Of a stretch of DNA of 64,000 nt, positions 20,261 to 31,399 are shown in pieces. Each line of letters starts with the position of its first letter. Positions within the stretch are counted from its first letter, which is position 1. Position numbers and translations under genes: made by a program. Below the pieces are notes generated by a model that was given only the letters and a program-made list of their open reading frames with translations, was not told the DNA's origin and ran no database searches. Origin of the DNA: Siphonodentalium dalli (lineage: Eukaryota > Mollusca > Scaphopoda > Gadilida > Siphonodentaliidae); the NCBI GenBank assembly GCA_032622095.1, contig CP136063.1:62939897-63003896 (forward strand), read 5' to 3'.

Positions 20261-20900
20261 GGACCCATGCACATAGGTGAAACTCCATTTGTTTAAGTTT
20301 GTTATTTGTGGGGAAGGTATCGCAGATAAAGAGAGTCTGAGTAGAATATGAAGATCCACACGGGAAACCATTCGTTTAAAAGTGATGTTTGTGAAACACA
20401 ATATTCTTCATTATCTCATCTGACTCGACACATGAGTATCCATTCGGGTGAGACATGCTCTAGGTGTGATGTTTGTGAGAAGGGATTTACTTGTGAGAGT
20501 TGCGCATGAGGATACATACAGCTGAAACGTCATATACATGTATACGCCTGTCATATTTAACGTTATATACATGTATACACAATTCATATTTAACGTTATA
20601 TACATGTATACACCTGTCATATTTAACGTTATATACATGTATACACATGTCACATTTGTGAGAAAAGATTTACCCAAAAAGCGTTCTTAACTAATCACGC
20701 AATGATATATACGGAAGAATGATACACATGAGTTGGAACCACACGTGGGAGATGTCACATATGTGTGATATTTATGAGCAAGGATTTCACCAACTGTAGC
20801 ACCTGACTAGAATTTTGGAGAATAATATAGGTGTGATATTTGTGACGAGGGATTCACTCAGATGAATAGCCTGACTTTACCCATGAGGATATATACATAG
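20261..20900 (+). pseudogene. Decayed 3' fingers of zinc-finger cassette 1
   Basis: After the frame break, finger sequence continues in shifting frames: RKNSLAVHM, then FVICGEG, KCDVCETQYSSLSHLTRHMS near 20,390-20,440 and SRCDVCEKGF near 20,460-20,500. A last CDICDEGFTQMNSLT occurs near 20,835-20,880. The same series occurs in cassettes 2 and 3, so these fingers decayed before, or in parallel after, duplication. Confidence 0.65.
20528..20655 (+). repeat. 33 bp tandem repeat, four units
   Basis: Units of cgttatatacatgtatacac plus ctgtcatatttaa start near 20,528, 20,561, 20,594 and 20,627. Cassettes 2 and 3 have one unit at the same place (about 41,160 and 55,732), so this is a cassette 1-specific expansion. 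Confidence 0.85.
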
Positions 20901-21003
20901 CGCTACGTTTGCAACATGCACGCGATTATCTCAATGAAGTGGACTGACTACACACCATTATTCAAGGCTACACAATATAACGTCAACAAATGTCATCAGT
21001 ACT

Positions 21004-21222
21004 GTAAGACCTTATCTGCGAGTGTTTTCCCTAGTTCCTAATTGAATTTAATTGCGTGCGTGTCCTTGTGTAGATTGGTGTGTTGTAAGTGCGTATATTA
21101 CTATGAACGGAAATGCGTGCTCGATTCGATTTTATCTTTGTTTCTGCTTTTCACTCTTTATTATAAAACTTCGTGTGTATAAGTTAACGACCACTCTTTT
21201 TAAATGGGCAATCTGTGATAGT
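21004..21222 (+). repeat. Dispersed block shared with 47,767-47,983
   Basis: Contains ttgcgtgcgtgtccttgt, tgattttatctttgtttctg and aagttaacgaccacact-like segments in the same order at both places. Here it follows the zinc-finger cassette 1 tail. At 47.8 kb it follows the repeat-filled region after cassette 2. A simple reading is that it is the cassette 3'-flank, with cassette 2's flank pushed 6 kb away by insertions. Confidence 0.65.
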
Positions 21223-21329
21223 ACAGCGGCCAAACGCCAAAAGTGGTCGGGTACCGCTACCCACGGTAGAGCAAGTTAATACCAACTTTTTTTGAAGGAG
21301 AAATATATACTGTTGATGAAAATGATAGT

Positions 21330-21845
21330 GAAAAAATAACGGAATTGGTGGTGGCTATTCTCAAATCGACGATGAACGATACCCACCAGTGACTTTTCCC
21401 AGAAATTAACGATTTTGGTAAAGTGAGCCCTGCGGCTATGTCCTAAGTTATTAGCCCACATTGTTGGTGTTAAAATGACTACAGCATACCATATCTGTAC
21501 CTGATACGCAAGAAGTGTTGGTTAATTTGGATTTTCGTGCCATTTGGAGCCGAAACATTTATTTTTTGTTGAAAAATCGCTCTTTTTCAAAACAATTATC
21601 TTTTTCGAACATTATCATTGAAACGGATATTGCAATAATATTGAAATATTTTGTCCATATGGTGTAGTAGTTATCTGACAAGCAAATGAAAGAAGTTAAC
21701 AAAAATTGTGAACGGTTTGCGAGATATTGGATTTTAGCTACCCCTCCCCCAAACACGTTTTTGGTCAAAAACAATACATATTTTTGATAATGACATTACA
21801 AACATTTTCGAATTGATCTGAATGGGACCCAATATGAATCTTGTA
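21330..21845 (+). repeat. Left arm of a ~520 bp inverted repeat (family C)
   Basis: Matches the reverse complement of 29,400-29,925 along its length, including ggaattggtggtggctattc, attaacgattttggtaaag and cccctcccccaaacacg. The arms enclose 7.5 kb holding LINE-3 and a satellite. They may be terminal repeats of one large element or two independent copies. A partial direct copy of the inner part lies at 25,735-26,045. Confidence 0.7.
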
Positions 21846-21960
21846 CTTAAAGTGTTGTCCAGAGATGCCGTTTTATCGATTACAGATGTGTTCAGGCTTT
21901 CAGACCCCCAGTTACAACAACAATTATTTTATTGATAACAGGTAATTTTGCAAAGTTCAA
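21660..21960 (+). repeat. Direct repeat flanking LINE-3, left copy
   Basis: tagttatctgacaagcaaat, attggattttagctacccct and acccccagttacaacaacaa recur in order at 25,735-26,045, just after the 5' end of LINE-3 (minus strand). The two copies lie immediately either side of the LINE, far longer than a normal LINE target-site duplication. Confidence 0.6.
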
Positions 21961-22499
21961 AGTTCAAATGTTTATTTCTCAAGTAAATCATGTTACATGA
22001 TATTATGAGAAGATAATACATAATTATACAATACAATACATAGTGTGCAACAGTGGAAAGGGGTTTTTCAGTGTGAGGGGGGGGGGAGCTATTCAATATT
22101 TATATTATAGTATAGGGCATCACAAAGTTGTTTGATGATATGCATCACTAAATCGCGCTATCTCCTCGAAACTGTTGGAGATACCGTGACTGAGTGCATG
22201 CAGATATCATGCATTATTCGTAATTAACTCCTGCGTTTTGTATAAATGTTGAGAGTGTAATCAATATATTCTTGTTTTTGGAGTTAAACAATTTAGTAAA
22301 ATTAACTAAATTCGGATAATTTCGAAAGATTTTGGGAATATATTTTGTTCTCAGATAATCAAGCGAAGAGCATTATAAAATACAATGATATTCATCTCCA
22401 AGTAACCCTGTATTACATCTCGTACATACTGTATCTTTCCGATTGGTATCATTCCATGATCCAGTTTCAATGGGAAGTCTGTGATTGGACATTCGAAAT

Positions 22500-23960
22500 C
22501 TAGTAAGGATCCTTGCTATTCAAAATTTTCAGATAGTCTTCAAGGCCAAATATTGTTTTCAATTTTTTGTATGTGGTACATTTACTTGATTGTTCCATAT
22601 TAATTATCCATTGCAGTACGTATTGGTCCTTCAGTGTTTGTTGGACAATATTATTCATATTTATAACATCAATGGTAATATTATCCTGGTCCCACCATAG
22701 AGACGGTAGCCCCGATTCAATTATAATTTTATGGATATATGATAGCCATGGATGCGTATATTCTACATTTCTATACCATTTTAACAGAAGGGAGTACATC
22801 ATCCTACTCATTCTGCTATCATTACAATTAACTAATTTTGCCCAGTATGATACCATTCGACATTTTACATCCAGCTCTAATGGGAACATTCCTGTCTCGC
22901 CATATACCATTAGCGATGTTGTACTTGTTTTTACATTTAGGATAAATTTAAAAAAATTTAATTGTAATTTTTCTAGGGATTCTAGACATCCATAACCCCA
23001 TGTTTCTGTTCCATATAGTAGGATAGGTTTGACAGTTTTATTGAACATGTCTAACTGACATTTGAATGGCAAGGACAATTGGCGTATTTTATGGATAAGA
23101 CCATACATAGATCGGGTAGCTCTTGTAATCAGGTCATTTTTTGCTTTGGAAAACGTGTTTAATTTAGTAAAAATAATTCCAAGATATTTGTAATGAGTGA
23201 CATATTCAATATGTGTTCCATTAATGTATAACTTACGTCTTGGGGTACGCCCCTTTTCCGAATACCATAATCTTTGTTTTCGACGTATTGACATTTAATT
23301 TCCGAAATGAACAATAGTCCTCAAAAATGCTCAAATATTTTTTCATATCATTTGTACTTTCTGCAAATATTACAGTATCATCAGCATAAAGCATTAAATA
23401 AAGTTTTACATACGTTTTAAGTTCATCAGTAATTGTCGTTTGCAATCGTGTAGGCCTGGGACATTATTAGTTTCAAAGAAACTCTCTAAATCATTGAGGT
23501 AGATCGAAAATAAAAAAGATGATAAATTTTCACCCTGGAGCACTCCAGAGTACGTTCTGTAAGTATCTGATGTGTCGCCATTGATTCTAACCAGGGATTT
23601 GACACTGCTGTACATGTTTTAATAAGTCTGAAACATCTTCCGTTGATACCAGACCTCAACAATTTTTGCCACAGGCCAGTATGCCATACGGTGTCAAATG
23701 CCTGATTAAAATCAATGAAGGCACAAAAGAATTTCATTTCGCATTGCTCCATTATTGAACACAAAAACTTTAATGCAACAATGTTATCAGATGTAGAAAA
23801 GCCTTTTCTAAATCCAGCTTGATTACTTTGGAGTAAACACATTTCATCCGCGTACGCAGTTAATCTAGAGTTAATAATTTTGGCGAAGAGCTTGCCAAGG
23901 CAACTCATTATAGTTATAGGACGATAATTTTCTGGACATAATAAGTCGCCTTTCTTTTTA
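22500..23960 (-). pseudogene. LINE-3 reverse transcriptase and C-terminal domain
   Basis: RT motifs in order across shifted frames: ENYRPITIMSCLGKLFAKI, QAGFRKGFSTSDNI, FIDFNQAFDTVWH (first catalytic Asp), then after a shift near 23,610 SSVKSLVRINGDTS and SGVLQGENLSSFLFSIYLND. A further shift near 23,450 leads to MLYADDTVIFAES (catalytic box), and a shift near 23,260 to THYKYLGIIFTK. A long C-terminal segment follows (PILLYGTETWGYGCLESLEK) to about 22,500. Residual decayed tail sequence continues to 21,980. Confidence 0.82.
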
Positions 23961-23992
23961 TAGACAGGTACTACGATGCCGGTTAACTACTG

Positions 23993-25736
23993 CTATGGCA
24001 TAATACCACTTTCAAGTATAATATTGAATAAAAGTACATATACTGGTAACATATGGTCGATAGTCGATTTGATATGTTCGTATTTTATTTTGTCAATTCC
24101 ACTACTTTTATTCCCTTTAAGGCCACGAACGGCATTAATTAGTTCATGCTCAGTTATGGGTTTATCTAATGTATTGTTATACAAATCTATCATGGGTAAT
24201 TCAATGTCTGCGCAATCTTGTAGATTATTTTCAGACGAGTTTTTCTTGAGATAATCATACATTTCCTCGAGTGGTACTTGTGTTGGCGTACGTTCTACAT
24301 TTGAGTTTAAGATTTTCCAGTATTCAGAAATATCATCAGTTTGAACCTGTCGAAGTCGGTTTGCAATATTGTTTTTATAAAGAGCAACATTTTTTCTCAA
24401 AGTATTTCTATAAAATTTACTTTTCTTAGTGAATTCGACTTTAAAATATTGGGAACTGTCTTTTTGGAAGTCACGTTGGGCCTTTTTTAAATCGCGCCTA
24501 GGTTTCGCGCATTCACTGTTAAACCATGGTTTATTATTTTTCGTTCGATCATTCGATTTATTTTGTGCACTAAAAGTTCTGTTTGCTGCACAACTGAAGA
24601 GAGTGCAAATGTTTTCGGAGACAGTTGTAGCAGCATCTTTATCAAATATGTACGGTTGATCAGAATGAGTGTGTAAAATATCAATTAGACTGTTTATATT
24701 ATCTTTATCCAAGTTGTTTACAAAACTGTCGCGTTTATCCGATAGCCATCTGATTTGTAGATTATTGTTGTGATCAGCAATTGTCGCATTCCGAGTAGCG
24801 CTCACTGCACTCGTCACTATCGAGACACCAAGTATAACTGTAACGGGTGAATGCACATCTGAATAAAGAGCGGGAAAATCTTGTACATCAAATTGACATA
24901 TATAATCAAACAATTGAGGCGTGGCAATCACATAGTCAATCACACTTACATTGTTAATTGTTGTCTTACCAATATTTTTGTCAGCCCCAAGTCGTCCATT
25001 TACGATAAAAAATACCTTTATTTGCACACATTTCAATGAGCTTTCTACCATAACGGTTGATTGTGTGATCCAAACTGGATCTTGTGTCCATAAATAGTTG
25101 GGATATGTTAGTAATATATTGTGTGGTGCCAACTGGGACCAGATGGTTAATCTCAGGAGGTGTAAATTCAGGGAGTATACCGCCTCGAGAATTAAAATCT
25201 CCCATTAATCATATAAGGTTGGAATTGGGGAATCTATCTATCATTTCTGATTCTATTTCAACAAAGGCTTCATCTGAGGCATACTTGCTACTTTCTGGGG
25301 GAATATATACAGTACCAAGTATTACATCTTCGTTTGTAGATAATACAAATTTCGAAATCCGACACCACAATACGTGCTTGATATCAGATTTAATTGCATT
25401 TACAAATTTTGTCAGTGTGTCTCTTATAAAGAGTGATATTCCACCAGATCTAACTTTACTTAATGACTTTCTGTTTTTAAAGTAGGAAGTAAAATTTGGT
25501 AATACAAGATTATCAGCATCATCAGTTTTTGTTTCACCAAATCCAATTATGTCATATTTATTAATAAAATTGCAAAATTCTGGGCATACTAGTCTGCTGG
25601 CCAAACCACAAACATTCAATGACAAAATATTAACATTATTAGATACACAACATTTTTCTGCTTTGCATGCATTAACGTCGATGTTAAGTACTAAAACCTT
25701 TGTTATAAACAACACGTGACCAACTATATAATTCAT
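23993..25736 (-). pseudogene. LINE-3 endonuclease and linker
   Basis: Starts around SLNVCGLASRLVCPEF (about 25,640), then IIGFGETKTDD, GGISLFIRD and LGTVYIPPESSKY. An in-frame TGA at 25,209-25,211 falls just before LMGDFNSRGG, the catalytic GDFN motif. A frameshift near 25,010 follows. The next frame has DYVIATPQLF and YSDVHSPVTV (the SDH equivalent with His kept). A basic linker (KPWFNSECAKPRRDLKKAQR) runs to ENNL and NKSSGIDKIKYE, then to tandem TAG stops at about 23,990. A dead copy. Confidence 0.8.
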
Positions 25737-26045
25737 ATGGCTCAGTAGTTATCTGGACATCACAAGTATAAAGATAAAGAATTTGACAGAAATTGTCAAC
25801 GGTTTTCAAGATATTGGAATTAGGTAACGCTCCCCCGGACGCGATTTGGTAGAAAAACTACATATTTATGATAACAACACAGACCTTTCTAAATTATTCT
25901 AATGAGCATCTAATCATTATTCGTGTGACGAAAACCTGACCCGTAGACACCGCGAGCATGGTTTTAGACGACCTCATGTTTCCAATTAAACCCCCAGTTA
26001 CAATAACAACAAAAAACATTTTATTTATGACATGTAATTTTATAT
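25735..26045 (+). repeat. Direct repeat flanking LINE-3, right copy
   Basis: Diverged copy of 21,660-21,960 (tagttatctggacatcacaa, cccccagttacaataacaac). It is followed directly by the ~185 bp satellite. Confidence 0.6.
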
Positions 26046-26119
26046 TAACACATATCGACTTTGAACAACTGACGTATTTGTTCTAAACGACACATAATAT
26101 AGACTTACATAATCATACA

Positions 26120-28660
26120 GAACAAAATCATTGTTGCTCCCCGCCCTATTAGACTTCCTGAACACACCACGAACTGAAAAAATATGATCTCAGTATTAAG
26201 TTACATAAAAGAAAATATACACTGTTTATGGATGGGTTTGTTCCCGAAACACTGTGGCACTTTGCTTGGCAAATATGAAGGGCGAATTGGCTATATTTTT
26301 CGAGAACACTCTACCCAATTTAAAGACTTCAACGCAATACGAAATTAAGCTATATGATCTCTAAGTCTCTATATTAACTGAGAGTGTGACGGGAATGTAG
26401 TTCTATCAGAGGATACATAATTTGTATGGATGGTTGTGCATGTGTCGCTTTACACAAAGTGGCTGATAAATAAGAAAGACGAATTTGCTATTTTAGGCCC
26501 CCATACACAATTGAAGTGTTAAAGTTGAACAACTCACGAACTGAAATGATTGCTGTAAATATTAACTGAGGATGTGGGCAAAAATAGTAATATCGGGGCG
26601 CATACATGATGTTGATGGATGGGTTGGTTGGATCCCGAAAGCCTTTGGCACTTTACGAAAATCGGATGAAAAACTCCAAAGGCGAATATTTTTTGTTTTG
26701 TGGGACCCCTTTATATGCCCATTTAAACTCTTGGACACACCATGCGCCGAATATTCATGCTTTTATTAGTAAATCACAGTGTGAACGAAAGTTAGTGCTA
26801 TCAGGGAATATACATGTTATATGGGTAGTTTGGTTCCCAAAATCCTAGGGTGCTTTACAAAAGGGCGGCTGGCAAAAACCAAAGCTGAATCTTTGAGCAC
26901 CCTACCCCATTTAAAGTCTTAAACACACTCATGGATGGATATGTTCTCAATATTAATTGGGGTGTGGACAAATGGTATGTAATTCAATAAATATACATCT
27001 TCAGTGCGCGATGGGTGGGTTGGCTGGCTTCCCAATGTCTGGGACACTTTACAAACAGAGGCTAGCAAAGAGAAGGCGAAATCTCACTGTTTTGGGTACC
27101 CATAACCCTTCCAAACTCTTTAGCACACACTGAACAGAATCTATATGCTCTCATGTAGTATTTACAATTTGTATGGGTGGTTTTGTTCTCGAAATCCTGG
27201 AACACTTTACAAAAGGCGGCTGGCAAATACGAAATGTAATGTGTTAGGACACACTACCCCATTTGCAGTCTTGGGACACACAATGAACCGAAAAGGTGTG
27301 CTCCCATTATTAACAGTGGGTGTAGAGAAATGGACGCTATATAAAGAATATAGTATACCAGGGTCTTGAATGTCTGGGTCACTTTACAAAAAGTTGTTGA
27401 TGAAAGAGAAAGGCGAATACTCACTGTTTTGGGGGGGGGGCCCAATTAAGTTAACCCATTTAATATCTTGATCAGAGCATGAACTGAAGTTATATTATCT
27501 CATACTTAGCTGAGTGTGTGATCGAAAGGTATTGCTATCATGGAATTATTAATTGATATATGGGTGAATTGGTTTCCCCGAAATCCTGGAACACTTTACA
27601 AAAATCGGCTGGCAAACAAGAAAGGCGAATTTTCTATGTCCTGAGGACCCCACTATCCAACTTGAAGTCTTAACAAAATGATATGCTCTCAATTTTAATT
27701 GAAGTTGTGGACAAATGTGATTATTATCTGGAAATACGAATCTGTTATGGATGAGATGGTTCCCGATAGCCTATGGCACTTTACAACAAATGGTCAGCAA
27801 ATGAAAGGGCTCAATTTTAATCTCAGGGGACTCCATCCCTATCTGAAGTCTTGAACACAACACTAGCTCAAGGCATAAGCTATCCATATTACCCGAGATT
27901 GTGGCCGAATGGCAATGGTCTCGCGAGCCCGCCGTTCGCGAGAACACCGTGGCACCTTACACAAAGCAGATGGCAAACGATGAAGGCGAATTTTAAGGGA
28001 CCCCTACCCCATGTAAACCATTGAACCTACCACGAACTGAATGGATGTGCCCTCATGGTCGAACGACGATATGGACAAATGGCTATTCTATAAAAAATAC
28101 ACAATTGTTATATACCCGACAGTCAGGGACACTTTACAAAAAGCGACTGAAAAATAAATAATGCGATTTTTCAATGTTTGTATTACCCCCTTCCCAATTT
28201 GAAGACTAGAACACACCACGGATTGGAACGATATCATCATTGACTGTGTGTATGGACAATGGCGAGTTAATTGTACAAGGACGTAAACAATGTAAATAGA
28301 TGGATTTGGGTTCTGAATGAGCACTTAACGAAAAGTGGCTGGAAAATAAGAAAGGCAAAATTTTGAGGACCCCTACTTTATTTCAAGTCTTGGAAGACAC
28401 CACATGGTGAAATGATATGACCCCAATATTAACTGAGGGCTTGACCAAAGGTTAGTTTTTATCAGAATATACATATATGTTGGTTCCCGAAAGTCTGCAT
28501 CATGTGCACTCCACAACAAGCGGCTGGCAAATGTTCACCGTTATATGTATCCTTACCCTATTTGAAGTCTTGAACACATCATGTACTGAAGGCATTATGA
28601 ATTCAATATCAACATATATTGTGGCCGAAACTATGCGATATATAAGTATGTGGTAGTTCT
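26120..28660 (+). repeat. Diverged ~185 bp satellite array, about 13 units
   Basis: Each unit has the order actgag-gtgtggacaaatgg, a gatgggttggttcccgaaa segment, cactttacaaaa-gcggctgg, aaaggcgaat, then gacccctaccccatttgaag and cttgaacacaccacgaactg. The cactttac anchor recurs near 26,271, 26,449, 26,650, 26,850, 27,046, 27,202, 27,379, 27,589, 27,775, 27,950, 28,128, 28,320 and 28,507, spacings of about 156-210. Units are well diverged, so the array is old. Short open frames inside are artefacts of the repeat. Confidence 0.85.
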
Positions 28661-28970
28661 ATCCGGAGGTAAACAATATATCTGGGAGAGAGATTGTATG
28701 GGGAAAATTAGGATGTAATCCAGTTGGAACTGATTGGATATAATGATATACACATAGTTTCGTTGGAGCCGATTGGACGCAATGATACACGATAATGTTG
28801 TTTTCGTCATTGATACGTCCGTCGCCGTGAGATTGCAGACGATCTGGTGGTGGTCAATTTCGCGCTCAGCAGGGTTTCAATGCTTTTCGCGAAGTTTTAA
28901 CAAATGGCAGCGTTATGATAATCGCTTTGTTTTCGAGATAAATGTCTGAACCCTGTCAACTATTTTAATA
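28661..28970. other. Short non-coding stretch after the satellite
   Basis: Contains two diverged copies of a ttggaactgattggatataa-like unit (28,718-28,785). No gene is supported. Confidence 0.4.
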
Positions 28971-28976
28971 TTTTCG

Positions 28977-29237
28977 CTATGACTGAGTTGCTGTACATAA
29001 AAAGAGTATTTCTGATAAAATTACATTCAGTATGGCGCACAGAAGTTCAGTCTTAGGACTACTGTATTCCAACAAGTAATGATATGCTTTTTCTATTTTG
29101 CCACAATGACAGAGAGGGGACGTTTTAGTGTGATTAGTCAATTGGCCATAGTTCAAACTACTGCATTTCAATCTCAAACGAGAATGGATTACTTGTGCAT
29201 CTACACGTCGGACATGCTGGGTTCCCCAGCTGTCCAA
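28977..29237 (-). pseudogene. LINE C-terminal fragment (minus strand)
   Basis: Reads VHSRLRLKCSSLNYGQLTNH-like sequence followed by PLCHCGKIEKAYHYLLEYSS. This matches the LINE ORF2 terminal pattern HSRLR..CS.LN...... C.CG..E...H.L..C, with the final Cys replaced by Tyr or Ser. Only this tail remains. Confidence 0.65.
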
Positions 29238-29399
29238 TTATTGTAATCTCTGTATACCATTATTGGTTTTTTGAGAATAAACTAGTGATTGATTGGTTGA
29301 TTGACATGCGACACTTACTGTATGTAATAGCAAATAAAATGCGGTGTTGTTGTAATTTGGGGTCTGGAAGCCTGAACACGTCTTTAATCACTTAAGCAA

Positions 29400-29925
29400 T
29401 GTCCCCGGGCTCAATTTTCAGCAAAAGAACTATATTGGGTCCCAGTATGAACAATTGGGAAATTTGGTAAAGTTCTGAACAAAAATATGTAATTTTTCGA
29501 CCAAAAACGTGTTTGGGGGAGGGGTAGTTAAAATCCATTATTTCGCAAATTGTTCTAAATTTCTGTTAAATTATTACTGCATATGCTTGGCAGATAACTG
29601 CATCACCATAAGAATTAAATCTTTCGTCATTATAACAATATCCATTTGAATGATAATGTTCGAAAAATAATATTTTTATGAAAAAGTGCGATTTTTCAGC
29701 AAAAAATAAATGTTTTGGCTCCACATGGCAGGAAAATCTAAATTAACCAACACTTTTTTCATACCAGGAAGAGGTATGGTATGATGTAGTAATTATAACC
29801 CCAACAATATGGGCAAATATGCTAGGACATAGCCACAGGGCTCGCTTTACCAAAATCGTTAATTTCTGGAAAAAGTCACTCATCATCGATTTGACAATAG
29901 CCACCACCAATTCCGTTATTTTTCA
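29400..29925 (-). repeat. Right arm of the ~520 bp inverted repeat (family C)
   Basis: Reverse complement of 21,330-21,845; recognisable by cgtgtttgggggaggggtag and ggctcgctttaccaaaatcg. Open frames inside are not conserved between the two arms. Confidence 0.7.
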
Positions 29926-29965
29926 ATTTCTGTCAAATTCTTTCTACTTGCGATGTCCAGATAAC

Positions 29966-30492
29966 TACTGCAAACAAGAAAGGATATTCAAGAAGACACA
30001 GTCAAAAGATTAGCAGTAAACGAGGAAGGTGAAAAGAAGGAAATTGCTGGAGGCATTGTGAGCAATAAGGATTTTTGTCAACAGAAGATAGTTGAAGAGA
30101 GTGATACGGTAGGAGTCTCTAACATCAAACCAAAATTTGGAATTGTTGTTATTATAGATCGGATATTGGAGGCAGAGAAATACAGATCATCAGCTGTAAT
30201 TAAAAAAGAACTCACAAAGTTCTTTCCAAACTGTGTTTTTAAGTACACATATTCGCTAGTTGGAGGGGGAATAGTAGTGTGCTGTGGAGAAGAAACAGAC
30301 TGTCTGAATATACTACATTTTGACTGGCCAGAGGAAGCATTTGGTGGGACTGGTAGTAAACTACGTGCACACAGACCAGCTGCAACATATAAATGTGTGC
30401 TTAAAGTCATTAGCTTCACTCCCGGTGGGTATATATTTCATGTCAGACAGAACTGTATCCGATATACCATAAGAAAGGTCATAAAAAACTAG
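29966..30492 (+). pseudogene. Probable LINE ORF1 N-terminal fragment
   Basis: The frame is open from about 29,966 to the TAG at 30,490; there is no early ATG (GTG at 30,058). It reads KKELTKFFPNCVFKYTYSLV, GGGIVVCCGEETDCLN, then PEEAFGGTGSKLRAHRP and YKCVLKVISFTPGGYIFHV. The alternation of a charged helix, a GGG strand and an AFGGxxxRAHRP-like motif resembles the RRM-like ORF1 domains of some LINEs. I do not recognise it with certainty, and no adjoining zinc knuckle or ORF2 is present. Confidence 0.45.
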
Positions 30493-31385
30493 AAATAAAA
30501 CCCCAAGGTTGCATATTATTAATGCGGTATTCGCCCCGTATTAAATTGTTGAAAACTGCGGTCAGAGTAAGAAATCTTCTCAGATACAACCACATTTTCG
30601 GCGCGAATCATCGCGTGGAGGTCATGGAATTATATTCGGAAGAAATCGGAACCGCCCGAAAAACGACGATCGGCTGGCACGCACGGTTAAGAGAACAGCC
30701 AAAACAATAGCCGACATGTCGATAACCGAAAATAGATTCAACAAAACACAAACTAGATAATGTGATTATGTCTTGATTTTTGCATCGATATCTCATGTTT
30801 TCTAATTGAAATGTCGAGAATTAATTGGCAACTAACAAAGTGTACACACTGTGTATATGTTATATATGGATTGTTTGCAAATTTAGGCGTGAATGGGTAT
30901 TCGTGCACAGCATGCAAAATACGATTGGCACACCTCCGAACCGATCAGCTGATCCAGGTCGTCATGCTTCTCATCGATTGAAAATAAACAAATCGGGGAA
31001 TTCCTGCCCTTCTTATCAAACGTCAACACATTTGGTCGAATTTAAGATGAAGTTATCTGCAATGGCATTATTGACTTATGTAAATGGAAATTATTAGCAA
31101 TATTTCAAACGCAGAGAGTGCATGAACCACCGATCGATCTATAAATTATAATAGCCCAATCGGGCTGAACTAGATCGATTGGTCTTCCTGGCATAGTGGT
31201 TGCTGCTGTAAGAGAGGGAACTCTAAATTTCTTAAATATTAAAATTTTGTTTGTTTTCAGATTTGTACAAGTTTATAATGAATATTACTAGTAAAAAAAT
31301 ATACCATTGTCTTTCATTAGTTTCAAAATAAATGAGAATTTTTTTTAATTGGTAGAAACAGCTGGTCGAAAGAACAATTTAGAGT
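30493..31385. other. Non-coding stretch
   Basis: No convincing gene. Short frames (30,522-30,710 and 30,825-31,097) lack recognisable domains. Confidence 0.4.
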
Positions 31386-31399
31386 ACTCCCCTTATCCC

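Larger units (their letters stand above)
15200..21000 (+). repeat. Segmental duplication, copy 1, carrying zinc-finger cassette 1
   Basis: Shares long stretches, in the same order and orientation, with 49,970-50,005 plus 51,620-56,040. These include the region at 15,743-15,900, the TATA/5'-exon block near 16,020-16,155, the block at 16,440-16,990, the family B element before 18,650, the zinc-finger array and the decayed 3' fingers. Differences are mainly extra tandem-repeat units in this copy and insertions in the other. Cassette 2 (39,391-41,500) shares only the part from 18,600 on. Confidence 0.75.
21960..25740 (-). mobile_element. Near full-length but inactivated LINE (LINE-3 of this window)
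   Basis: A minus-strand non-LTR retrotransposon with endonuclease, RT and C-terminal domains in the right order over 3.8 kb. The 3' end (about 21,960-21,980) is a tandem of GAACTTT units on the minus strand, the simple-repeat tail. Frames are broken at least four times and by at least three in-frame stops. No ORF1 was seen upstream (25,740 onward is the flanking repeat). Confidence 0.85.
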
